Position numbers and translations under genes: made by a program. Source: Steromphala cineraria (Eukaryota > Mollusca > Gastropoda > Trochida > Trochidae). From it: a DNA stretch of 64,000 nucleotides. This document shows positions 23,551 through 36,599 of the stretch, one piece after another; position 1 is the stretch's first letter; the number at the start of each line of letters is the position of its first letter. The notes under the pieces are model-generated. The model did not search any database, was not told the DNA's origin, and saw only the letters and a list, made by a program, of their open reading frames with translations. The stretch spans positions 57,186,727 through 57,250,726 of the forward strand of contig OU744732.1 of assembly GCA_916613615.1 (NCBI GenBank), written 5' to 3'.

Positions 23551-26088
23551 AGAGCGCTCTTACATTGCTCAGTGTCATGTCTGTTTAACATAAAAAAGGA
23601 GTTCTGACATTTCTTAAGCTGTTTGGTAGTCAAATACAACCTATTCTATTATATGAATCTCAAGTGTGGGGTTATCAAAGATATGAATGTTTTGAAAGAA
23701 TTTACCTTCTTGCATGTAGACAAGTTCTGATGTGTTGGAATATGTACTCCTAATTGTATGATTTATGGCGAATGTGGAAGATATCCACTTTACATTAACT
23801 CACATATAACATGTTTATATTATTTGTTTAAAATCGACATCCGAAAATAGCTTACAAGATGATTGTCACTTAGTGTCGGTAAGGTAACATGGGTGTCGCA
23901 TATAAGAAAAATATGATAAACCAAGGAAGATATATAGCTCATGCACTTGAGAGATCACAACGACTATGTCCATATGCAAGGATGCTATTGACGACGAAAT
24001 ACATTTTACATTTGATTGTTCATTTCATATTGAGCTAGATATATTATACACGAACGCTTTCTACAAAAATCGAGTGCAACTGGATTTATCTCTATTTTGG
24101 AATCAAAGGAGGACAATGTGTATATGTTTGTTTATAAAACATGGTATGGAATAAAGACAGAAATACATGAATAATAATTCTTATACTGAATACTGTATGT
24201 TAAATGAGAAGATTCGTATGTAAACTAGTGTTCAAAAGAAACGCTACCAAGTCGTCAAGAATATAATCTATTGCCTAAAAGAGTCGAATTTGAGAGTATC
24301 TGACAGGCACATGTCTTGTGGTGAAGTATGCACATTCGCATTCTTCAGGAAAATATACTATTGATTTTGTGTCTCTTCAAACACATATGGGGCGCATAAG
24401 TTGCAATTTCAAATTGACTTTTGCACACAAGTTTTGTTTTGGTTTAAAATTGGTAAAGTATAGAATCTAGGTAAGAAAACAATGTTGTCGATACAATGCA
24501 CTTCTTTTACATAAATTCGTTGACGCGTCATTGCTCTGTAACGTTTTAAAACAAGCAAAAGTGTCCAATTTCTCTCTGCTATCTCGCCTAGTTAATGAGG
24601 TTTCAAATCGATGATTTTTTAAAAAGCGTGTTTCTAGCGAATAAGAAAAGATAATGTTTTGCATAGAAGTAAGTTGACTTTTGGAGAATTGATAAATATA
24701 TCTTTGAGTGGTATCAATCACAATTAAATTGAGTTATCGTCCAATTTGTATGGACGCGTTTCTGTTGTTCATCTTTATATTGTTAAATATAGATTGTTAA
24801 AAATGTTACCCCCAGTAACAGCTATAGCAATGTGCTGATAACATATTTAAACTTGAAAGTCCCCATTAATCTCATTTCCACACAAAACTCGTTAGGACTG
24901 CCCCTTTAACAGCGTAGAAACAGCAAGATAGAAAGTAATTGATTCTGGATAGTGAACGTTATTTCTATAATCATACAATCTGCTATCAAAAACATAGGCA
25001 AGGCCTAGTGGACTGTGTGAGACGGATCCACGATCGAAGCGTGTGGTTGATATGTAATATTGCATTTGGCAAATTGGTGATCATAAAAATCGAAACGGAA
25101 GGACAGCGCTATCGTATGATGAGAATTGTGAAGTTTTGGATGAAAACACTTTGTACTGGTTCGGCAATTTAATAGTATTTACACTTTATCAGTAATAAAA
25201 TTCCTTAAAGTGCATTAAAGATAGCCACGCCTGCAAATCAATCAAACCGAGTTAGAAGAAAGCTTCCCTCGTCTATTACCGCTGTACAGCAACTGCCTAA
25301 AGCAACTTCCATTGACAATTATTACAGCTGTTGAAACACGGGAAAATATAGTTTTGGTTGTGCGTCATGTGTCATTAATTACTGATGCACATGAACCTAA
25401 AGGGAAAAAAAATGACTTTCTATTTTGATTTGGCAATTTTATTCATTAATCCATTTTCACATACGAATATGGTTTGCATAATGAGTCGACGATATTTTTC
25501 AATCGAGTATCGAGTATCGCAATACAGTTCATTCATCAATTTAAGTGAATTAATGTTTATTTCACTGGTTGATAAACGGTTCGAGGAGTACAAGTGAAGC
25601 TGCTGTATAGATATAGTAGACATGCTACGGTATTCATACGGTTTTAACATTCAAACCGTTTAAAAGCCAGTGATCAAACACGTTCACGAGAGTGACAAAG
25701 AGAAAAAGGGGGAAATGAGGGCGAGATAGACAATTAAAGATAGAGAAAGGAGGACATGAGAAGTGATAGCCAAACCTTTGACCAAGAACATAACACACTA
25801 TATACACTAGCACTGATAAACAATTAAATGAACTGTATCATGTATCGTAAAAGCAAACAATGATAGGTTTTATCACATACAGTGAACATTGGAGTTTTTT
25901 GCAACACCGTTCATTGTTGCATTTTGCAAGAAGTAGTTCTAGCAGATATTCTGTCACAAGCATCACTGCGAGAAAGAAATGAAGTTTGGACAAAGCAACA
26001 TGTAGTCCAGTAGAAATTGCATTTAACCCGGACATTAAGTATATCAAGCAAATTTTATGACCATTTGACCTGGAATTGGGTACTTGAT

Positions 26089-26280
26089 CACCATGGGAAA
26101 CCCAACCAAAATCAACCTTGGGGAATTGTCATTTTGGGGTAAAAACCTCAAAAATGATGTGAAAAATGGAAAATATTTTCTGAATAGTTATCAATTGAGT
26201 AAAACAAGATATATCTTCCACAAAATAAACCCTTATGGGATAATTGTTCACCATGGTAAACCCAACCAAAATCAACCTTT
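26089..26280 (+). repeat. 32-bp direct repeat 160 bp apart
   Basis: TCACCATGG.AAACCCAACC plus AAAATCAACCTT occurs at 26,089-26,120 and 26,248-26,279 with one or two differences. Copies of about 160-bp spacing may be the remains of a tandem array or flanks of a small insertion. The frames on both strands are shadows of the repeat. Confidence 0.65.
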
Positions 26281-26739
26281 GTAAAGTTTGTATTCGTTGT
26301 TGTTGTTGGATAGTACAGGGGTGTAACTAGAAAAACATCAATCCACTGCGTGGCCTGCTTCATTTTAGTGGTATGACTCGCCTTACGACTCGATCCTGCT
26401 GAAGTGCGTATCCTGGCGAGGGAAATTACCTAGAACCTCGATACAGGAAGTACTTATGTCTATAAGTTACCTAAACACTTTGTTATTGTGTTTACACATT
26501 GTCTAGCTTCATATGAAAATGACAAAGTAACTCTAAGCACCTTCACACTTAATTCAAGGTTTTGAATTATATGATTATTTAGAGCAGAACAAATGCTATA
26601 TAAATAGTTTTAAGTCATTCATATGAATGTTGATATATACTCGTAATTAGAACAATAAGTTAAGCGCGACTTATTTGAAATGAGTAGATATGAGTGCATT
26701 GTTGGGAGTCTAACAACAATGTTTATTCATTCATTTTAT

Positions 26740-26812
26740 TTATCTTATCTTGAGCATTCTTCATCACAAAACAAATTCCCGTCATGGGCAATAAAGTATT
26801 ATTATTATTATT
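26740..26812 (+). mobile_element. 3' tail of a non-LTR retroposon or SINE
   Basis: GGGCAATAAAGTATT runs into (ATT)n at about 26,787-26,812. A GGGCAATAAAGTATTATT tail with trinucleotide iteration is typical of LINE/SINE 3' ends in many invertebrates. No reverse transcriptase lies upstream, so only the tail is recognised. Confidence 0.5.
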
Positions 26813-27652
26813 AAGGATTCAGCCATAAAGGCTGTATCCTTATTGTTATTGGCGTGTTTATTATTATTATTCCCAAATACTTTGGACAAAGCTACAGCCA
26901 AAACGGTTGAAGCAAATACAACCAAACTTTACAGACTTGTAGACCTTACCCTGGAATCGCTAGGCGAAGCTTTTGGGCCAATTCGAACAAGCCATTAAAG
27001 GTCCAGTTCGATTCCAAAATCGAAAAATTAACATTGATTTTTTTTCAAAATGCACTTAGAGGCTTGAAACTTTTTTTAAAAGATGCGCAATAAAAAATAA
27101 TGGCAAAAGGTATATCATGACAAATTCGTAGGTCACGTGCTTTGGCCGCCATTTTGCTTTTAGTGCAATTTTCAACGTTTCCGACCCCACCCGCCTTTGA
27201 CAAACTTCTTCTCTGAAGATACTTGCACTACAGAGCTGAAATTCATACTGAATGTAGCTGAAGTATTGTACATAAAAGCGATGCCGTTTAATGGTGTTAA
27301 CATTAATACTTTTTGTGCTGTGACCTTTCAAAGTTGACCAAAATCTCAAAATCGCCAACTTCAAGGGCACATAACTCAAAAACCAGACCATACAACTTAA
27401 TGATTTTTGTATGAGACTTAGACATGAGCAAGGTCTTCAAGATAAAAGAATAAAATCGCTCGCGAACAGTCATTTCCGGTCAGGAGGAAGGGTCAAATTT
27501 TGCATATGGAAAAGTGGTGTTTTGCTTGGTATGTTTAAGCCCTCTTTAACAAACATGCATGTGAAGGTCAAACATTCATGTGAAGGTCACACAGTATGTG
27601 AAGGTCAAACAGGAATCTTGAAGACCTAAGTACTGCCGCGGCAGTCCTAGTT
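26813..27652 (+). mobile_element. nonautonomous element with palindromic ends
   Basis: The left end is a 12-bp hairpin (AAGGATTCAGCC at 26,813-26,824 and its near complement at 26,830-26,841). The right end holds the 14-bp perfect palindrome ACTGCCGCGGCAGT (27,632-27,645). A partial inverted copy lies at 40,560-40,990 with the same hairpin and the same inner order (TTGGCGTGTTT, TAGACCTTA, AAAAGATGCGCAATAA, TAGGTCACGTG). Three GTGAAGGTCA boxes at 27,560-27,608 form a short tandem array. The minus-strand frame 27,056-27,391 lies wholly inside the element, is not kept in the other copy, and I do not call it a gene. Confidence 0.65.
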
Positions 27653-27654
27653 AA

Positions 27655-30600
27655 TCTTGTTTACTTACCTATCAAAGTTAAACATTTGAATTAAACAAAC
27701 ACATTTCTTTGATTATCTGTGAGTATTTGAGTGTCGTCAAAAATTATATTATGTTTAGGTTATGCAATATGTTTTCGGTTTATATTATAGTTAGCATGTA
27801 TTCACACGTATTTCCAAATGCCATTGTGGCATTAAAGAGTTTTTTTTTAAAACTTAATGTTTAGAAATATACTCTGCTTTCGAACAACACAATCCTTGCT
27901 AAATATTGAAATGTATGTTCATTTTAACCAAACAGTGTTTTCTGAGACAAGACATATCATTTTTTCAATTAGACTTTTACCATAGCTTAGATATAACATC
28001 TTCTGTCAGAACGAAATTTAAAAAATGTTTGATGACATCATAAAGAAAAATTCAGCGAGGAGCGTTTTTCTCCTTGAAAACATGTGTACTCAAAGTACTA
28101 GTAAATGTGGGGATTTCTAGATTAGCAAATTGAAGTTTAATACATTGGACACTTTGTCTGTCTGAATTTAAAGAATATAAGATCTAGGAAAATCTTGGTT
28201 CAAAATTTTACTTTCCACTTTTTTATTTTATAACAGGTTACTATTTTATAACTGCGGTATCAGCCCAGTCCACCTAAATAGATTAAGTACCAACATCCAC
28301 AAAACTGAGAAGAAACCAATTTAACATCTTCTTCAGTACAAGAATTCAACGATTGCAAGAAATATCAACAGCAGAGGATAATTGTTATATAGTACACATT
28401 CACGGGAATATCAATCATACATTTCTTTTTCAAACCATTCGCCTGACAATTTGTTAATAACATAGTTAAGTGTATTTTGGGAGATGATAATAAAGATTTA
28501 GTGGCGAAAAATTGAAATAAAGACGAGGATAAGAGTATAGTCAAAGTCAAGCACTTTGTTTTGCCGCTGGTTTTACAATTGTATTGAACAATTGATATAT
28601 GGTTACATGTATGATGATACATTCCTGTAAATCTTTCAAGTATTCATTTTCAACGAAGAATGAGTGAATGGTTTATTCTAACTATGGCATAGGCAAAGCC
28701 TCAATTTCACCATTTTCGCAAGCTCGCTCGTTCACACGAGTTTGAATGTAGCTTTGACATCGTTCATTTTCCAGTGCAAACACACAAACTGACATTCAAT
28801 TCTTAGATAACATGCTCAACAATGTGTCCCTTGATACTAACATGAAGTTATCCTAACCTTAACATTAACATCTTGTGGATATGGTTGATATACGTATAAG
28901 TAGTATTTGATACGATGCTATCGTTTCAAGGAAGTTATTGTGAACATTTTCTCACATTCCCTCTTCCTTTCTCACTTACATGTCTCAATTGCATTGGAAC
29001 TGTATAATATTTTTGCAACGTGTACAAAATTTGAATTTGTACACCTTTTTCCGAAAGAATGTTGTATGCATAAACAGAATTAAGTTTATAGAACCTATTG
29101 TTATCAACAAAATAATTCACCTTGAACTGATCTTCAATTTGTTTTTAGTTACATGTCAAATAACTCTCTTTGATTAAGCAAATGCCACCTTCCCCTAAGC
29201 TAGAGATAATGTTCAGCATGAAAAAGGTTCAAGTAGTGCAGAAGTCAAAAAGTGCAGAATATCTTCAAATTAACAGACAGATATAGATAATGAACGGCCG
29301 TAGGCCATGTCGTTGAAGATTGTTATCTTTATCCCTACTTCTTACAGAGACCAGTCTAAAAAGGTCTGAGCAATATGATATGCTTACTGTATCTTGAAAG
29401 GGGTGAAACGAGAATGACTATTGCGCTATCTTTGCTTTCTTTCAATGTGGCTATATTATGATTGTTAACTGTTTCATTTCCTTAAAAATGGAAAGATTCA
29501 AATAAGTCATGTTTTATCATGTATCAACAATACTATTTTAAATCCATTGCAATATAGTTGAGATTAGATGCACATGACAACATTGTACATTTTATTGCAA
29601 AAATAACATTTTTTGATCGTAAGTGTCACAAACGTTGTATTACCTCTGCAACGACAAATTGTTCAAAAACTTATTTTGATATGATTAAATGTTCATAAAA
29701 AAAAGAAGACTAATTCCATTTGAATAAAAAAAGTAATGTTTGTACACACAGTTACAAAATTCAAAACATAGTAGTGGTCATATCTTGGTGCAAGAAATAT
29801 CATGACGGCTCTCACATCCATTGTAATCTGATTCTATGAGTCATACAATAGTTTTATATATTCATCTTAAGTCACAATATCATCAGTCGGTAATCCACAT
29901 TGTGTATTAAATCTGCCTACAAGGATCCCGCCTTCCACATCATTTTACTATTTTGGAGAAGAAACAAGAAGATGTTTTAGAATGTTGTCCCCTGTGTGCC
30001 CTATAAGGTAGCAAATAGTAATTAGAAGCAAAAATCAATTTTGATCAAGTATCTTTCCAATTCTTAATTTTATTCATGACAGATTTTCTTCAACTGAACT
30101 CCCATGAGGATAGTTTGATATCCAAGTGTCAAACCTGTTAAAAGGTTAAAACTAAGTTTTTAGGCTTGCACATGGAAAACAATTTTAACCAAAGATTGAC
30201 ATAAATTCATGGAAGTATTGGGAGGGTGTTATATTAGAATCAAAATAACTAAACCACACAGTTGCATCGCCAAGGGATGCAATTGTTGGTTTACTCTCGA
30301 CGTGTTAAGCTAGATCAAATAAGACATGCATAAAAGTGTTTCAACATAGTTTTGTTCTAAAAACGTAGTGTGTCAACCAATGAACCACTCGCCATCATGC
30401 GGATATTTATCACTTGAAACATTTTTCTGTAACGTATATGTTTAATTAATATGTAAAAAATGCCAGCGTCAGGGTTTCGACCTCGTTCAGAAGTTCATGG
30501 GTCATTATTCGGTACATAATTTCCTAATGAGAGCATATAAATAATACAAGAGAGTGAACAATGAAAGAAGTATTTTATCGCTATGAACGTCACTTTTCAA

Positions 30601-31020
30601 TATTCGGTTTTAGGTTTTCAAATGCGGATAAACTAGTGTCCATGTATCTAAGGTTTTGAATACTATTTATGAAACTGATTCCTTGTCTGCTTAGTATTTA
30701 TATTCCTCCAATACCGACATGAACTTTTTACACCTAATACAGGTAGAAAACATTATAGATAAACAGAAAATGGCATACATGGTGGATTTGAATGATATTT
30801 GATTAGATTTCTTAGATTTCAATTGCATCATTGTAAAATCAAATCAAGAAACTTAATGATCTGACTTGTTGATAGAATGTTTCCTTTCCAAAGGGAATGT
30901 ACTATTCTGTGGTTTATTGATAAATACAAAAGATAAGACAAATACAAAACTTGAGGTCGGCCTTTGAGACACATTTTCGTAAGATATACATATAAAAGAT
31001 AAAATAGAAGTTGTTGTCAT
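27655..31020 (+). repeat. block alpha, copy B, second part
   Basis: Colinear with 7,130-10,960. Landmarks: GTATTTCCAA.TGCCATT (27,809 and 7,258), GGTATCAG.CCAGTCC (28,255 and 8,313), AAAAAGGTTCAAGTAGTGCA (29,220 and 9,163), CTGCAACGACAA (29,647 and 9,606), ATCAATTTTGATCAAGTATC (30,032 and 10,430), GATGCAATTGTTGG (30,277 and 10,679). It lacks the 7,765-8,165 insertion of copy A. Noncoding throughout. Confidence 0.85.
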
Positions 31021-32339
31021 TAATGTGTAATTTCATTTTGTTTCAGCTGTCACTATCACTTGTAGCATAATCTATAATGCATTTCATTTGTTATTGTTTC
31101 TTTTGTTCCTGAGGGTAATCCTTCTCAAACAATGTTTTGGTGTCCCTTGGTCATATTGTGGTTATATGTTATAAAAGAAGGATTTACTTCAATTTTGATA
31201 ACGATATCCGATATAAACGCAGTTGGTTTATCTCCTTCTAGCATTAAAGGTTCATATATTTTTATTTCTAATTGAATTTCATCTTATGACAAGGAAGCTC
31301 AGGCGTGATGCAGTCGTAGGTATAGCAATGTAGTATAGCAGTAGTAATTACTGCTTCATTTAGTTTAAATATATTGTCTTTCATTTGGAACGATTGTTTT
31401 CAGTTTCCTGACATCACCTAATTTCCTCCTTGAAACCCTTTCCTTAAGGTTGAAATAGTTAGACAAAATTTGCTTTAAAATACGGATCATTTGACAATCA
31501 AACATTCCATTGTGATTAATGCAAAAGATACAATGGACCGGAGTGAGGATTTCAATAACGTACATAAAAAGTGCCCTTTCAAGTGTATACGATCATGACA
31601 GGACTGCCGAGTTATGTTCATGTCAATATCAGAATCTTAGAATTATTGTCACAAATGTTTTAGTTATGAATGGTGTTGCTTATTTAGTCGTACTGACTGT
31701 TGTTGAAAAGTACTATGTTACTGCAAGTCGGTTAGTGCAAGCTATGGCGTAGCCTGGAGAAGAAGCTTCTCGAGGTGTCCGTCCGTTTGTCCGTACAAAA
31801 TCGTCTCAGGATCATAAAACTTTAACCTTAAATCAAGTCTAACAAAAAGAAGAAACTTCTAAAAATATGTTATTATTACTTGTTTCTAATTGTCTCTTAA
31901 AACACTCAGTAACAGGAGATGTCAAGGTTATGAAAGGGGGGAACATAATGAACTGTAAACTTGATTTAATACATCCAATTTTTCTTAATTTGTTGGAATC
32001 GAATACTGGAATGTCTGTTAACAACACGAACATGACTGCTCTGTTCATTATCCAAAGCATTTAAATCATGCCCGCAGGTCTCTAGATACCTTAACTTTCT
32101 GACTGATGGTGTACTTTCACTATTTTGAAGGTGTATCAAAATGGTGTAAGGAAGTTGTTGTTTGTAATGATACAAATTTGATTTTTATGTTGTTTACGGT
32201 GATTATCCTTCACATGTTGTTTCTGATGCATTAACATTTAAATATCAACATTCAAATTATTACAATCAAGTCTTGTTTTTTTATATATTTTTAAGATACA
32301 CCTATATCCTCAATACTATGTTCAACTGATACCTTTGAA
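31021..32339. other. noncoding between alpha B and beta B
   Basis: Contains a TTAA-family fragment at 31,350-31,449 and a segment at 31,740-31,800 with GAAGAAGCTTCTCGAGG and a TCCGTCCGTTTGTCCGT tract that looks like a decayed interspersed repeat. The overlapping open frames at 31,365-32,175 lie on both strands with no recognisable motif, so I do not call genes. Confidence 0.45.
31350..31449 (-). mobile_element. truncated TTAA-element copy, family 1
   Basis: Starts ACTGCTTCATTTAG and ends CCTTTCCTTAAGG, with TTAA at 31,444-31,447. It corresponds to one half of the family-1 element. It is cut at the same inner point as the fragment at 16,468. Confidence 0.6.
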
Positions 32340-33574
32340 AAGTATGTTTTGGACATAAAGAGAAAACAATCTTGCAAGCCTTTTTTAACAGAAATTTCCT
32401 GAGTAACTTTAATGTAATCGAAAAATTCACTGTGGGAAGAAAATCACATTTTAACATCGATTTTTACAAATTGAATACTTTTACTGGTATAAAATAGTTA
32501 TAACTATTATTTGCCTATCTAATCCAATGCGGCAAAAAAAATTATCCCTCGTTCTGCATCACTCGTGAAAATATAAGTTTCATTCCTCGATCGATGAGAT
32601 AAACATGAACAGACAAATATCCTCTCATATATTAGCTGTCTGAAACAGTTGTTCACAACCTGATATACAAAACAAAAAGATGCATTTACTTATAATTTGT
32701 ACATACCGAAAACATAACTAAGATTCAGACTCCCGGTATAGGGCTTGTTGATTGATATCCTTACGGATATGTACTATTGATTAACCTATCCTCTCAGTTG
32801 GGTAGTTTGGGGAAATTATGAAGTCTTAAGCTGAAGCTGATGGCAAATTGGCCTCTCTTGAGTCACACTAAGACTGGTACGAGAGTGAGAAGTGCTCTTA
32901 TAGAAACTATACCAGTTGAAGTAGATTGACTAAATTATGCTTCCGGACATAAACTGATTCCTTAGGCATAGTTCTTATAATTCTACATTGATATACTGAC
33001 ATTAGTGTCGACTCAGAACAGTTATGTCTTATTCTGTATCAACAAAAATAAACCTCAAGCAGAAAACTGTAATAGTCGTCAAGAGACAATGTTCAAATGT
33101 TTCTTGTTAAATTACGTCTACAAGTACCTTCATGTGAAGAGAGATTTATTATCAAATCTCAAATTTGTTCAGTACCACGTACAGCTTTTGGCGTAAAGTA
33201 GCACGAATTTCGACAGGGCTGTCAGCCTCCCAATCCTTGAAAATATATAATGTTTTAAATTGCAGATTATCTGTTTAATCAAATGTTCATTGGTCGATGC
33301 TCAATGTCGACAAAGATAGTTGATTAAAATGAGTATAAAAAAGTATTTAAATTATTTTAAAAACCATTGAATGGATTAATAAGATAGGATTTTTATATCC
33401 CTAAGTAACATAAGTGTACTGAAATGTATTGAACAGTTTATGCGTGAATTTTTTTTAAAACCTACCTTTTTACCTTATTGGAGTTATAATGATCTTAAGA
33501 ACTATGATAAAACCTATGAAAGAGTTATCTAATATGGTATTAAATGTGCCCCTTATATAGCATATGCAACTAAT

Positions 33575-33990
33575 GTTACATGTCATGAATTTTGTAATTG
33601 TGATTTCATGGGCCAACGTTTTGTTTTGCTGATATTAAAATGTGATAAGACTACTATGCATTAGACTATTGGATTTCGGTAGGGTGTGTTGTATTACCAT
33701 TTCTAAAGCAGATCATCTATTATCCTTTCATAAGATATACATTTATATTTATGTAATAACGGTAAATATGGCTTTAATAAAGCACATGCAACTTATGTTA
33801 CAGGTAATATTTTTTTCCATTGTGATTTCATGGGCTTAAGGCCATTGTCCTGATGTATCAATAAGATGAGACTTGGCATCTAGAATATTGGGGACCATTG
33901 GACTTATGTATTGTGTATTGTACTACAATGTCTGCAGCAGATTGCCTATCATAACAAATACATTTTAGTCAAGTACATGTAATAACAGCC
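33575..33990 (+). repeat. tandem duplication of a unit of about 200 bp
   Basis: Two adjacent copies, with a third at 35,230-35,405. Each has GTGATTTCATGGGC or GGATTTCATGGGC, then AAG..GAGACT or similar, then GG..TGTGTTGTATTAC, then a TACATTTTAG or ATACATTT end. Copy A has one unit (14,880-14,975), so the expansion is private to copy B. Confidence 0.55.
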
Positions 33991-34854
33991 ACCACATGCA
34001 AATTTTCTGGGAAACAATACAACCTCCAACAATAAACAACCTCTTCAGAAGAAAATTAACAATACAAAAGAAAAAGGACAAATAAACCCCTCTTACCAAA
34101 TGGTGCAAACACATGAGAATAATGGCTGACACCAGCAACCTACTCTCGTTTTGGAAACCAAGTAGCTACTGGAAACCATATGGTTTCGAGTGGTTTCCAA
34201 TATACTGAACAAAGATGAGGTCATTCGTCGAGGAGACTCTTGGGCTTCTCTCAGCGGCATATTTAGTTTAAGAGGACGTTATAAGTAGACCTAATTCTAT
34301 ATCCAGTTAAGGCCATTGTTTCCTTAAGCACTTGTTGTACTATCAATCTGGGTCAGTCAGGATTCACTCTCCATCGGATATAGATTAAACTAGTGATACA
34401 GTCTGCATTTGCCTTTGACTATAGTGTAAAGAAATGAATCTTAAAAGGTAAATTTTATATAGCTTACAATAAAGGGAAGCCTTGATCAAAGGAAATCATT
34501 CAGTCATATATTCTTAAAGCAAATATGCATATAAGGTGATAACTTAAATGTACTCATCATAAATAGTCTAACTGATCGACATATATATAGGTTGTCATAA
34601 AGATACATTGTAGCACGTTTTCATTTGTTGATATGGGAATTTGAAGTGATTCTTAATTGAATTCCTCTTATCGGGAAATTTCCGAGCAAAAAATAACCAG
34701 GTTAACACTTGAGTGCTGGAAGGTGTGATTTCAAATCTGACAATATGAATACTAGTGAAAAAATACATGTCAAAAATCATATTATATTATTAAAAAATAT
34801 ATAAATATACAAGACTTTACAGTGGTTTAATAAATAATTATTGAGAGAGAAAAG

Positions 34855-35035
34855 AGAGCATTTTTAAGTTATTCCACTATGTTAATTAATTTCCTGAAAA
34901 AACAAATTGTGTTTAATATATGTAGAGAAAAGTGAGTAGTTTTTTTCTACAAAGACTGGCCATAGCTAGCTACCTTTAAGTTATTCTACTCTTTAAATAA
35001 ATTTCCCGAAAACACAAATATATATGATATAATAA
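34855..35035 (+). repeat. two-copy tandem repeat, unit about 110 bp
   Basis: TTTAAGTTATTC.ACT, TAA.TAATTTCC, GAAAA.ACAAAT recur at 34,862-34,915 and 34,975-35,020. It lies in sequence absent from beta copy A. Confidence 0.5.
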
Positions 35036-36599
35036 CTAGTAAGATTAAAGTTATATTAAAGAGGCTTAGAGTTGCATTATTAATTCCAAAAACCAATTTT
35101 AACATAATGTCTACAAGAATAGCAAAACATGTTTGATATATCATAAGATAAAACTTAGTTCCTCTAACATTTGCATTGTAGATATTAGGATTTAAAGTAA
35201 ATTTATTTGCTATTGCCTATTGAACATTTTAAGTCAAGTCATTGGGATTTCATGGGCTAAAGGCCATTGTGCTTATGTAAGAATAAGATGAGACTTGGCA
35301 TCTAGAGTATTAGGGACGATTAGATTTCTGTATGGTGTATTGTTTTACAATGTCTCCAGCAGTTTTCCAATCATAAAAATACATTTTAGTCAAGTAAAAC
35401 AGCCACAATACTCATATTCACAATGACAGAGCCTTCAAAATAGATAGCTAAATAAAAAGAGAGTCTATTTAAAATAATTTAGTTTTCATAAGAATAATAT
35501 CATATTCACTGATACATTATAAAGTAACCTGTCACTCAGGTCAACAATTTACAGTATTTAAATATGAGAGGAATGGTTTATATATTTTGTCATGTGTAAT
35601 TTTTTCAACCAGGTAATATATAGTTCTCCTTCTTTATTCAAGTACCAAAGGAAATGAAACCGCTAAAATTCTGACAAATTACAAGACTTAAGGAGTGTCA
35701 GGTCATCAATCTTGCATTTTGCAATGGGTAATTGGTTTCATTAATTAGGCCTGGAAATTATTATTGTTTAAATTCAATTTCTATCAATATTTGTTCATTT
35801 CTCAATTTTAAATTATTTTATTTTTTATTTTAGCACTGATGAATTCTAAATTAATTCATTAATTCAAGCAGGCGTATTGCCAATCAATTGAAAACTTTCA
35901 CGTCTTCAGGTATTAGACAAGAGTGACAAGATGAGAGAACTCTTTGTTAATTATGTGACTCAGTACTTTATTATTCTAATACCCTATATATTTTAACCTT
36001 TTAGCCTTTTAACTGCTATCCAATCAAGACAAACACATGGTTAAGTCATGATTGGCTGCACACATCTACTAAGATGGCAAATTTGTCTGTGTGAAGCTTT
36101 AACCTTCAGCATAAATGTAACTGTGTACAGTCTAAAAGAGAAGTTGACAAAGACTTCTTGTACAGTAGATATGGTGATCAACTGGTAATGAGTTCGCCAA
36201 GATGACAGATGAGACATCATTACAGTAACACAAAAACACTTCTTCTTATTTACTTAAGATAGCCTTAATTGAAAGTACTAACTCAACTTTGTTGATGCTT
36301 TCAAACCACCACATGTGTTCATTTGACTCCAGAGATGTCTCCCATACTACACATATAACAACTGTGTAAGCTAAAGCAGTTTCAAACTTAAGTTTTGTCA
36401 AACTACAGCTGCGACATTTGTTCACTTACCTTTGAATTCTAGTGAAATATCATTTTATTTGAAATGTCTTTGAGGCATTCTAGCATTCGACCACAGAATT
36501 TATAATGTTGACATTTCACTACATAAGTTAAGATTCATTTTGAGTTAACAACATTTGTATAGGATAGCGAACAAAATAACAGGATTAATTTTGATAGGG

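Larger units (their letters stand above)
21986..27654. other. 5.7-kb segment splitting alpha copy B
   Basis: Copy A is continuous across this point (about 7,118), so these 5.7 kb are extra in copy B, unless copy A lost them. The segment holds a tandem unit at 22,310-22,412, a tRNA-derived SINE head, minisatellites at 23,001 and 23,394, a short direct-repeat pair at 26,089 and 26,249, a retroposon tail and the element at 26,813-27,652, whose right end coincides with the end of the segment. From 23,640 to 26,080 I see no element or gene, only a purine-rich tract at about 25,685-25,760. Short frames on both strands have no recognisable motifs. Confidence 0.65.

Noticed and set aside
23395..23640. 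Minus-strand frame with repeated CLQ words
   Set aside because: By-product of the 39-bp minisatellite.
27056..27391. 111-residue minus-strand frame
   Set aside because: It lies wholly in a nonautonomous repeat, has no recognisable motif, and the frame is not kept in the copy at 40,560-40,990.
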